Source: Marseilla massiliensis (GTDB lineage Bacteria > Bacteroidota > Bacteroidia > Bacteroidales > Bacteroidaceae). From it: a stretch of DNA of 64,000 bases. Shown here piece after piece: positions 17,685-27,700 of the stretch; within the stretch, counting starts at the first letter, position 1; every line of letters begins with the position of its first letter. The translations under genes were made by a program, and so were the position numbers. The stretch covers positions 21,897-85,896 of the forward strand of contig NZ_JACJJG010000005.1 of assembly GCF_016899855.1 (NCBI RefSeq), written 5' to 3'. The notes under the pieces were generated by a model that had not been told where the DNA came from, did no database searches, and saw only the letters and a program-made list of their open reading frames with translations.

Positions 17685-19424
17685 ATGAATTGTAATCGAT
17701 TAAAGAAAGTAATCCTGCCATGCGTTGTATTGGCAGGAACACTTGCGTTGACCGGTTGTATGGATGACGGCTATGATTTCAACGAAGTGGACATGACAGT
17801 CGGTATTGGCGGCGACGGACTTTCGTTGCCTGTCAGTTCTACCGACACAATCAAGTTAGAGGACGTTCTCGAACTCGACGGTTCGGAAAGCGTAGTTGTC
17901 AAGGATAACGGTGACTATGTATTCGAGCAGACCGGCGACGACGTGGCTCCAGTACACCCGGCGATAGACCCCATAGTGGTAAGCCAGGCCGGCGCGCCTG
18001 AGGCTGGCGAGATAGTCATCAGCGCAGTTCCCGCAGTGGGCGGAGGCTACTATGAAATAACGGCGGGCGGCAGGGCGCAGTCGTTTACCTACACAGGCTC
18101 TAAGCCGGACGAGGTTCTGTCACTGACAAGTGTAGGCGTTGACGGCGCAATTTCGTTTACTGTAGAATTCCCGCGCGAGCTGAGCCAGGCCGTGCCCACG
18201 GTCGACAGGCTGACGGTAACCCTGCCGTCGTACATGCAGCTTGACAACGCAGGACAGGGCACCGACGGACATACGCTTGTCTACACCGACGTGCCTACCA
18301 CCGCCTCGTTAACCGTTGATGTACCCATAAGCAGTCTTGACTTCACCGTAAGCGGCCAGGGTAACGACCGCCTGGCCATAGAAGGTGACAGAATCGTAAT
18401 GGCCGGCGACATCCGTGTGGATGTTTCTGCAACCGCGTCAACCGCAGCCGGTGTGGACGGAAGCCGCATAACGAGCTCTATGAGGATGGACGATATAACG
18501 GTGACAAGCGCCTACGGCAAGTTCAATCCAGACATTGACCTTAACGAGCTTGGTAATGTTGAGATTACGGGCGTGCCCGACTTCCTTACTGACGGCAACG
18601 TCGTGGTAGACCTTTACAACCCGCAAATACTCCTTACCGTGACCAACGACATGGCCATCGGCGGTGTCATCAACGGTGTTATCACTTCACACAAAGAGGG
18701 GAACGACCCTGTTTCGATTCCCGTTAACGGCATAAATGTCAAGCCTTCAGGCACTACTAACGTGTGCATCTGCCGCAGGGCCGAGGCCGTTGACGCTACG
18801 CTGTACGACCAGGTGTTGCCTATAGCAAACCTGTCAGACCTGATTTCGACCATTCCGGACAATATAACGTTTGATGCTGAGGCTACCGCCGACTCTAAAA
18901 CTGATGGCAGCTTTGACTTCGGCAAGCAATATACCATACAGCCGAATTACCGCATTGAGGCACCTATTACTTTCGATGCTGATGCCCGTATAGTATATAA
19001 GGACACCCTTGACGGATGGAACGACGACATCAGCGACTTTGAACTGGCCGAGGATTCGTATGTAAGCATGAGCGCTACGGTGGAGAACCGTGTGCCGGCT
19101 TATCTTGACCTGCAGGTCAGCGCGGTTGATGTTGACGGCAACGTGATGTCGGAAAACGACATCACCGTTGAGGTAAGCACTACTGTCCTGGCCTCGGCTG
19201 ACGGCGAGAACTCAGCCGAGACGCCCCTTACCGTAAACATCCGGCAGAAAAGCGAGGGCGCGTTCAGCCGTCTTGACGGCCTGGTGTTCAATGTCGAGGC
19301 ACGTGCTTCCGAAGATGGACAGAACCCGGTAGTGGGCAAGACCCTTAACTCCAAGAAGCACTTTATCATAGCACGTGACATCAACGTGAAACTTGTTGGC
19401 AAGGTAATAGGTGATTTCAACTAA
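17685..19424 (+). CDS. Large beta-rich outer-membrane-type lipoprotein, unrecognised family
   Basis: 579 residues. The N-terminus is a lipoprotein signal with lipobox LTGC, Cys25, followed by MDDGYDFNEVD; the acidic residues after Cys are typical of Bacteroidetes surface-exposed lipoproteins. The rest alternates hydrophobic and polar residues with many Asp, Gly, Thr and Val and ends GKVIGDFN, suggesting serial beta-sandwich domains. No catalytic motif is seen. It is followed 21 nt later by a DUF5723 barrel protein, so the two probably form an envelope unit. I do not recognise a family. Confidence 0.8.
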   Translation: MNCNRLKKVILPCVVLAGTLALTGCMDDGYDFNEVDMTVGIGGDGLSLPVSSTDTIKLEDVLELDGSESVVVKDNGDYVFEQTGDDVAPVHPAIDPIVVSQAGAPEAGEIVISAVPAVGGGYYEITAGGRAQSFTYTGSKPDEVLSLTSVGVDGAISFTVEFPRELSQAVPTVDRLTVTLPSYMQLDNAGQGTDGHTLVYTDVPTTASLTVDVPISSLDFTVSGQGNDRLAIEGDRIVMAGDIRVDVSATASTAAGVDGSRITSSMRMDDITVTSAYGKFNPDIDLNELGNVEITGVPDFLTDGNVVVDLYNPQILLTVTNDMAIGGVINGVITSHKEGNDPVSIPVNGINVKPSGTTNVCICRRAEAVDATLYDQVLPIANLSDLISTIPDNITFDAEATADSKTDGSFDFGKQYTIQPNYRIEAPITFDADARIVYKDTLDGWNDDISDFELAEDSYVSMSATVENRVPAYLDLQVSAVDVDGNVMSENDITVEVSTTVLASADGENSAETPLTVNIRQKSEGAFSRLDGLVFNVEARASEDGQNPVVGKTLNSKKHFIIARDINVKLVGKVIGDFN

Positions 19425-19445
19425 TCCATAAAAACAGGAAATACA

Positions 19446-20855
19446 ATGAAACAATCATATACAAGGCTTGCGGCTGCCGTCATAATGATAGCCGCGGCGG
19501 GCGGAGCCATGGCCCAGGGACTTAATTCGGCTTATTTCACCGACGACTATAAGTTCCGCCACGACATGAACCCCGCGTTCGGTAATGAACAGAACTATGT
19601 CTCGATACCGGCGCTCGGCAATATCAGTGTCAACACGCACGGCAACTTCGGATATGAGGATGTAGTGTTTGACAACCCGATGTATCCCCATGGCAGCGAC
19701 AAAAAGCTGACCACATTCATGAATCCCTATATCTCTACGGGAGCGGCGCTCGACGGATTCAGCAAGGGCAACAACCGTATCATGGGTGATGTCGGCATAA
19801 TGTTGTTCTCCGGCGGATTCAAGGCTTTCGGCGGATACAACACCATTGAAATCAGTTCAAAGACAACTTTCGGCATTTCGTTGCCGTACGAATTGTTCGA
19901 GTTTGCCAAGAATACGGGCAACAAGACTTATGACATTGGCGACATTAATGCCCATGCAATGTCGTATGCCGAACTGGCTTTCGGCCATTCACGCCAAATA
20001 AACGAGAAGCTGCGTGTCGGGGCGAAGCTGAAGTTCCTGTTCGGATTGGGCCGTGCCGACCTGAAGTTCAGTGACGTCAAGGCCGACCTTGCGGCTAACG
20101 ACAAGTGGACGGTATCTGGCAAGGCTACGGCCGACGTTTCGCTGAAAGGCTTTTCATTTGTGTCCGAAACTGATGAGTACAACAATCCCGACAAGGGCGA
20201 GTATGAGAAAGTCAGCGATGTCGACGTCGACGGTTTCGGGCTTGGCGGTTTCGGTATGGCCATCGACCTTGGTGGCGTTTACCGTATAAATGATGACTGG
20301 CAAGTGAGCGCTGCGGTACTCGACCTCGGCTTTATAAGTTGGAGTGAGAATGCTCAGGCCGTTAACCGCTCGGATAAGTTCGAGTTTGATGGTTTCCATG
20401 ACATTTCGGTAAACGACGGTTCAGGTGTGTCGTTTGACGACCAGGCAGACAATTACGGTGACCAAATGACCGACTTCCTTAATCTTAGGGATAATGGCGA
20501 CCAAGGCGGGCGCACGACGGGAATCGGCGCAACGCTTAATTTCGGCGCTGAATATAACCTGCCGGTTTACCGCAAGATTACGTTCGGATTGCTCAGCAGT
20601 ACTCGCATAAAAGGGGCTTATACATGGACGGAAGGACGCCTGAGCGCTAATTGGACGCCTCTGAAATGGCTCGATGGCGGTGTAAATCTTGCGGTGAACA
20701 GCTTTACGACAAGCATGGGCTGGGTGCTGAATATACATCCAAAGGGATATAACTTCTTTATCGGTATGGACCATCTGCTCGGAAAACAGAGCAAGGAGAG
20801 CATTCCTCTCAGTTCCAACGCAAGTTTAAATATAGGTATGAGCGTTACCTGGTAA
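19446..20855 (+). CDS. DUF5723-type outer-membrane beta-barrel protein
   Basis: 469 residues with a signal peptide (MKQSYTRLAAAVIMIAAAGG...AQG). The mature start LNSAYFTDDYKFRHDMNPAFG resembles the AYF...NPA opening of DUF5723 and PorV/PorP-like barrels. Alternating amphipathic strands run through the protein, ending with LNIGMSVTW, an aromatic C-terminal strand of the kind recognised by the BAM complex. It is translationally close to the preceding lipoprotein. Function is unknown; a transport or scaffold role in the outer membrane is inference from the fold. Confidence 0.8.
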   Translation: MKQSYTRLAAAVIMIAAAGGAMAQGLNSAYFTDDYKFRHDMNPAFGNEQNYVSIPALGNISVNTHGNFGYEDVVFDNPMYPHGSDKKLTTFMNPYISTGAALDGFSKGNNRIMGDVGIMLFSGGFKAFGGYNTIEISSKTTFGISLPYELFEFAKNTGNKTYDIGDINAHAMSYAELAFGHSRQINEKLRVGAKLKFLFGLGRADLKFSDVKADLAANDKWTVSGKATADVSLKGFSFVSETDEYNNPDKGEYEKVSDVDVDGFGLGGFGMAIDLGGVYRINDDWQVSAAVLDLGFISWSENAQAVNRSDKFEFDGFHDISVNDGSGVSFDDQADNYGDQMTDFLNLRDNGDQGGRTTGIGATLNFGAEYNLPVYRKITFGLLSSTRIKGAYTWTEGRLSANWTPLKWLDGGVNLAVNSFTTSMGWVLNIHPKGYNFFIGMDHLLGKQSKESIPLSSNASLNIGMSVTW

Positions 20856-20868
20856 GGAGCAGAAAAGA

Positions 20869-20954
20869 TAAGAGTGAAAAGTTAAAAGTGAAAAATCCGT
20901 TAGGCTTAAACCTTCAAGCCACATGGATTTTTCACTTTTAACTTTTCACTCTTA
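20869..20954. repeat. Heptad-unit inverted repeat, 30-bp perfect arms
   Basis: Left arm 20869-20898 is built of AGTGAAA/AGTTAAA heptads ending AATCC. The right arm 20925-20954 is its exact reverse complement. The 26-nt loop holds a further GGCTT/AAGCC stem. It lies between the DUF5723 gene and ruvA. Confidence 0.95.
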
Positions 20955-21023
20955 ACTCTTTTATACAATAAAAAGATATCTGTTGCGTTTTTAGTTAAGG
21001 TGTAATTGTAATTTTTTCAGATA

Positions 21024-21629
21024 ATGATAGAATACGTAAAGGGTGAATTGGTTGAACTTTCTCCGGCGTATGCGGTAGTGGAAGTTGCCGGGGTAGGTTA
21101 CGGTCTTAGTATCACCCTTAATACATATACGGCCGTTCAAGGCAAGAAGGATGTCAGGTTGTACGTCTTTGAGAGCATTCGCGAGGATGCTTATACGCTG
21201 TTTGGCTTCGCTTCGAAGCAGGAGCGTGAGATGTTCCTCCTGCTCATAACCGTATCAGGCGTTGGTGCCAACACCGCACGCATGATACTTTCCGAAATGA
21301 CTCCTTCAGAACTTTGCGGCGTCATTTCATCCGGCAACGAGAAAATATTGAAGGGCGTTAAGGGCATAGGACTCCGTACAGCGCAGCGAATTATAGTAGA
21401 CCTGCGTGACAAGATTGCCGCATTGGGTATTACGGACGAACTGCCTGAACAGGGCGGGAATACAGTCGTGCAGGTTGATAAGGAGATTAAGGATGAGGCT
21501 GTGGGGGCTCTTACCATGCTCGGTTTTGCGCCTGCGCCTTCGGCAAAAGTTGTGGTAGCCATATTGAAAGAGCAACCAGGCTTGCCTGTTGAACAGGTTG
21601 TTAAGTTGGCATTGAAACAGATAAAATAA
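21024..21629 (+). CDS. ruvA: Holliday junction branch migration protein RuvA
   Basis: Tetrameric DNA-junction-binding subunit that loads RuvB helicase during recombination. 201 residues: OB-fold domain I ([20 protein letters not shown]), helix-hairpin-helix domain II with [13 protein letters not shown] (about 77-89) and [13 protein letters not shown] (about 112-124), and domain III (about 150-201) that contacts RuvB, ending [13 protein letters not shown]. Neither ruvB nor ruvC is adjacent. The gene lies 154 nt upstream of sprA, separated by another inverted repeat. Confidence 0.96.
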   Translation: MIEYVKGELVELSPAYAVVEVAGVGYGLSITLNTYTAVQGKKDVRLYVFESIREDAYTLFGFASKQEREMFLLLITVSGVGANTARMILSEMTPSELCGVISSGNEKILKGVKGIGLRTAQRIIVDLRDKIAALGITDELPEQGGNTVVQVDKEIKDEAVGALTMLGFAPAPSAKVVVAILKEQPGLPVEQVVKLALKQIK

Positions 21630-21643
21630 GCATTTGAGTGAAT

Positions 21644-21773
21644 AATGAAAAATGAATAATGGATAATACTGGTGGTTGCTGGCGCAGGTGTTGTTGCTTA
21701 CACTGGTATTCGCGCACCTTGTTAGGCTCGTTTCGTTGAATGATTTTTCATTTTTAATTATTCATTTTTCATT
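21644..21773. repeat. Heptad-unit inverted repeat between ruvA and sprA
   Basis: Left arm AATGAAAAATGAATAAT (21644-21660), heptads of AATGAAA/AATGAAT. The right arm 21757-21773 is its exact reverse complement, ending 11 nt before the sprA ATG. The loop is about 96 nt. Confidence 0.85.
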
Positions 21774-21783
21774 TAGATTATTG

Positions 21784-24700
21784 ATGGTTCGTAAGTCGAT
21801 ATACACGGTTTTGTTTGTTTTGCTGGCCGTAAGCACGGTCGGTTTTGCCGTTGGTGTGCCTTTCCGTCAGGATGTACGGACGGCCCGTCCTGTACAGGGT
21901 GGGGCAGGGCAGGGCGCTACGGCTGCCGATGACAGCGCGCGACAGGCCGTGACGGCGCTTTCGAAAATTGTAGTTGAGGAGGATACCATTCCCGATTCAT
22001 TGCTTCATCCACGTTGGAAAATCCAACGGATAACTCCCGTTACGCAGGCTGACCTTGACACTTATTCTGCCGACTTGTCGTTTCCCGACAATATAAAGCA
22101 GGAAGTTGTTTATGTGGATTCGTTGGATCGTTACTACATAGGTTCAAAGATGGGTGACAGTTATTTGTCAACGCCTATTGCGATGACGCCGGAAGAGTAT
22201 CGTAAATGGAGCGAGCGGAGAGAGTTTGAACGCTTCTTCCGCGAGAAGAACGATACGATGATAAAGGAAAAGGGCAAGGATAAGTTCTCGTTTGCCGACA
22301 TGCACTTTGACCTTGGGCCGGCAGAGAAGATCTTTGGACCTGGAGGAGTGCGCATAAAAACTCAAGGAACGGCCGAGCTGAAGTTCGGAGCAACATTGAA
22401 GAATATAGACAATCCATCGCTCCCGATACGTAACCGTAAGACGACAACGATGGATTTTGACGAGAAGATAAACCTGAGCGTCAACGGAAAAGTGGGTGAT
22501 AAGGTGAACATGAACCTTAACTACAACACTGACGCGACGTTTGATTTCGACTCGCAGAATCTCAAGCTAAAGTACGAAGGTAAAGAAGATGAAATCATCA
22601 AGCTTGTTGAGGGCGGAAATGTGTCGTTTCCAAGCAACTCGTCGCTTGTTACCGGAGCCACGTCTTTGTTCGGTATACGTACTGACTTGCAGTTTGGCAA
22701 GCTCTCGCTGCAGACCGTAGTGTCGCAGAAGAAGTCTTCATCCAAGAATGTATCGTCTAAAGGGGGAACGCAGGTTACGCCATTTGAATTTGACGTTACC
22801 GACTATGAGGAGAACCGTCACTTTTTTCTTTCGCGTTATTTCCGTGACCGTTATGATGACGCCATGTCACGATTGCCGAACCTTACTACGGGTATTACAA
22901 TCAATAGAGTTGAAATCTGGGTGACCAATAAAACCGGAACAACGACAAATTCACGTGATATCGTTGCCCTGACCGACCTTGGCGAGAATACGTCTGTCAG
23001 CAACCCGATGTGGGGACTGACCGGACAACCAGTTCCGAGTAACACCGCCAACAGCGAGTATAGCACGATGGTGAACAGTTATGCGGCAGCCCGTGACATC
23101 AACCAGACAAGTACCGTACTTGATGCCGTGCCCGGATTTACAGGCGGAGTCGACTATGAGAAACTTGAAAGCGCACGCCTGCTCAACAGTTCTGAGTACA
23201 CTGTCAATACCGCCCTCGGCTATGTGTCGCTAAGGACGTCGTTACAGACGGACCAGGTAATAGCGGTTGCTTATGAGTATACTTACGGAGGAGTTACTTA
23301 TCAGGTCGGCGAGTTCGCTTCAGACATTCAGGATGTTAGCCAGGCTTTGTTCGTCAAGTCGCTTAAGAACACAAGCAACAACCCGCAACAAGGCAACTGG
23401 GACCTGATGATGAAGAACGTTTATTATCTTGCTTCGTCAGTCGAGAAAGATAAGTTCCGCCTCGATGTAAAATACCAGAGCGACACAACGGGCGTATATC
23501 TTTCTTATATTCCCGAGCAACAGGTTAAGGACCAGCCTATCATTCGCCTCATCGGGGCTGACCGTTTGGATAATAATAACAAGGCTAACAGCAACGGCTA
23601 CTTTGATTACGTCGACGGTTACACTGTAAGTAACGGCCGCGTGTTCTTTCCTAAAGTAGAACCTTTCGGTGATTATATGTACACGGCATTGATGAGTAAG
23701 GGCGTTTCATCAGCTGTGGCCCAGCGTTATAGTTTCACTGAGTTGTATGACTCGACAAAAACAACAGCGAAGCAGATCGCTGAAAAGAACAAATACCAGA
23801 TCAGCGGACAGTTTAGAGGCACGCTGGCCAATGTCATTTCGCTTGGCGCATATAATGTTCCGCAAGGCTCGGTAGTGGTTACTGCCGGTGGGGTGACGCT
23901 CACTGAAGGCACGGACTATACTGTTGATTACTCGGCCGGAGAGGTTACGATACTTAATCAAAGCATCATTGATGCGGGAACGACAGTCAACGTATCGCTT
24001 GAAAGCAACACGGACTATGCCCAGGAACGAAAGACTTTCCTCGGATTGAACTGGCAATATGACTTTTCAAAAAACTTCCAGCTTAGCGGAACCATTCAAC
24101 ATTTGTCCGAACAGGCGCTGACCACGAAGGTTTCGATGGGTTCAGAGCCTTTGAACAACACTCTTTGGGGACTTAACATTAACTGGAAACAGGAGAGTCA
24201 ATGGCTTACCAATATGCTTGACAAACTGCCTTTCCTGCATTGTACTCAGCCTTCCCAGATTTCGTTTACAGGCGAATTTGCCCAGCTTATAGCCGGACAA
24301 GCCAGTGGTGTGCAGGATAACGCTTCGTATATTGATGACTTCGAGAATACTAAAAATGCCATCGACGTGTCCACGCCTACATCGTGGATTTTATCGAGTG
24401 TACCTTCGATGTTTCCTGAGCATAGCGACAAGACCACGCTCCAGAGCGGATACAACCGCGCGTTGCTGGCTTGGTATACGATAGACCCATTGTTTACGCG
24501 GCGCAGCTCGTCGTTAACTCCGTCGCATATCAAGAGCGACCTTGACCAGTTGAGCAATTACTACGTGCGCGAGGTATATGTCCGTGAGTTGTTCCCGGCC
24601 CGTAGCGAGAATTCGTACAGCGGCTCGGTATCCACTATTCCTATACTAAACCTTGCATATTATCCGGACGAGCGCGGTCCGTATAACTTCAACCCGAACC

Positions 24701-27700
24701 TCAATTATGACGGAACCTTGCAGAATCCGCAGCAACATTGGGGCGGAATGATGCGCAAGCTCGATACCAGCGACTTCGAGACGGCCAATATTGAGTATAT
24801 AGAGTTTTGGCTGCTTGACCCTTTTATTTATTCCAACCAACAGTCTGATGCCAATCAATACGGTGGTGATTTGTATATCAACCTCGGTGAAGTGAGTGAA
24901 GATGTGCTTCGTGACGGCCGTAAGTTCTATGAGAGCGGCATGCCTGTGGACGGCTCGGAGAGTTACACTACAACTCAATGGGGTAAGATTCCGACGCAGG
25001 CTACCGTAACGTATGCCTTTGCCACAACCGACGGTTCTCGTGAGTTGCAGGACGTAGGATACAATGGATTGACGGATGAGGAGGAACGTGAGTTCGGGGC
25101 TTATCAGGAATTTTTGTCCGCGATACAAGGTAAAGTGTCGCCGGCGCAGCTTGATTCAATAATGAACGACCCCGCAAACGACGACTATCATTATTTCCGT
25201 GGTTCTGATTTCGACCGTATTGAGGCTCCGATCCTGCGGCGCTATAAACGAATCAACAATCCGCAGGGCAACTCGCCCGACAGCAACAGCCGTACCGAAA
25301 GCTACGATACGTCATATAAAACTACGCCCGACGTCGAGGACATCAACCAGGATTACACCCTGAACGAGTACGAGAACTACTACCAGTACCGCATAAGCAT
25401 GCGCCCTGAAGACTTCGTTGTCGGCCAGAACTTCATCGTTGACAAACGTGAGACTTCCCCTACGTTGCGCAACGGCGATGAGGGACATGCTACATGGTAT
25501 CAGTTCCGCATACCGCTTGACGACTTTGAGGAGAAGGTCGGCTCCATCAACGATTTCTCCTCCATACGTTTCATGCGAATGTTCCTTACCAACTTCAGCA
25601 AGCCTATAGTTCTCCGATTTGCCACGTTGGACCTTGTCCGTGGCGAATGGCGCATGTACGAGCAGCCGTTGAGCAACACTTCAAGCGAAAGCGGAAGCAT
25701 GTCGGTAAGCGCCGTGAACATCGAGGAAAACAACGATAAGACCCCGGTAAACTACATTCTGCCGCCAGGTATCACCCGTGAACAGGATCCTACGCAGCCG
25801 CAGCTGGCCGAGGAGAACGAGCAGGCATTGAGCTTTACGGTAAACAACTTCTCTACAAACGAGGCGAAGGCCGTTTACAAGAATACAACTCTTGACATAC
25901 GCCAGTACAAGAGGTTGCAGATGTTCGTCCACGCAAATGCTTTCGAGCAGAACACGACCAATCTTTCTGACAACCAGCTGGCTCTGTTCATACGTCTGGG
26001 AAGCGACTACCGCAACAATTATTATGAGTACGAAATACCCCTGAAGCTTACCCCGCCCGGCATTTACGGCCGCTATTCGGTGGAGGATGCACGCATGGTA
26101 TGGCCTGAGGAGAACATGCTCGACATACCACTGAGCGTGTTCACCAACATTAAGAAGGCCCGCAATACGGCCAAGTCACAAGGCCTGGCGTCGTTCGTCA
26201 GCGTGTACAGCGCTTACGATGAAGACCATCCTAACAATAAGGTAAGCATAGTCGGTAATCCGACGCTCGGCGAAGTGAAGACTATGATGATAGGTGTGCG
26301 TAACCTGTCGGGCGAAATCAAGTCGGGTGAGGTATGGATAAATGAGTTGAGGCTCAAGGAATACAACAACGAGGGAGGCTGGGCTGCCCAGGGAGCTCTC
26401 AATGTCCAGCTTTCAGATATAGGCTCGTTAAACGCTACTGGAAAGATAGTAACCAACGGTTTCGGAGGTATAGAGGACGGCGTAGCCGAGCGTTCGCAGG
26501 ACGACTACAAGACTTACAGCTTTACGGCGAATATCGAGCTTGGCCGGTTCTTCCCCGACAAGGCAAAGGTCACGGCTCCGCTTTACTACTCGATAACCCA
26601 GGAGGAGACGCGGCCGAAGTACAATCCGCTTGACACCGACTTGCTGCTTGACGAGTCGCTCGACGCTATTTCCGATTCGCACGAGCGCGATTCGATAGAG
26701 AGCATAGCCGTTACAAAGACCACGAACACCAACTTCTCGCTATCAAACGTGCGCGTAGGCATACAGACCAAACGCCATCCTATGCCGTACGACCCTGCCA
26801 ACTTCTCGTTCAGCTACAGCCACAGCCATCGTTATACTACGGGCCAGACCACCGTGTACGAGCGCGAGGACAACTGGCGCGGTGCGCTCAACTACAGTTA
26901 CACGCCGGTGTACAAGCCTTTTGAACCGTTCCGTAAGCTTATTAAGAGCAAGAGCAAATGGTATGACATACTAAAGCGTTTCGGACTTAACTGGCTGCCG
27001 CAGAACATCTCGTTCGACACGGAAATGACGCGCAACTATTACGAACTGCAGGAGCGCGACATGGAAAGCACTGAAGGTAACATGCTGCCGCTCACGTTCA
27101 GCGAACAGTTCCTGTGGAACAGGTCGTTCTCTGTCAGGTGGGATTTGACCAAGAACCTGCACATGAACTTCAGCAGCGCTACCAACGCCGAGATAGAAGA
27201 GCCTTACACGCCTATTAACAAAGACCTGTATCCCGACAGTTACTCGGCGTGGAAAGACTCCGTATGGACGAGCATAAAGGACTTCGGGCGTCCGCTCGAC
27301 TACAACCAGACGTTTACGGCTTCATACCAACTGCCGCTCAACCTTATCCCTATTTTCGACTGGGTGAACGCCGACGGCAATTATAACGCGACCTATAACT
27401 GGACTCGCGGAACCGAACTTGAGGACGGAACGTCGCTCGGCAATTCAATCACGATGAACCGTCAGTACAATATCAACGGTACGTTCAACCTCGAGAAGTT
27501 GTACAACCATGTACCGTTCTTGAAGAAAACCAACGACAGGTTCAACAAGACCGTGCGTTCGTCAAGGCTCTCTTCGTCAAGGCAGCGCAACAACCGTAAG
27601 GCCCGGACAACGGCGAAGGGCGGCAAGGGCAGCAAGGACGACGAGAAGGAAAAGAAGGTGTTGCCGAAGAACAAGCGCAGTTTTGAGAAGGAAATCGTGC

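Noticed and set aside
21676..21783. Upstream in-frame ATG for sprA
   Set aside because: The extra 36 codons run through the inverted-repeat DNA and would bury the signal peptide.
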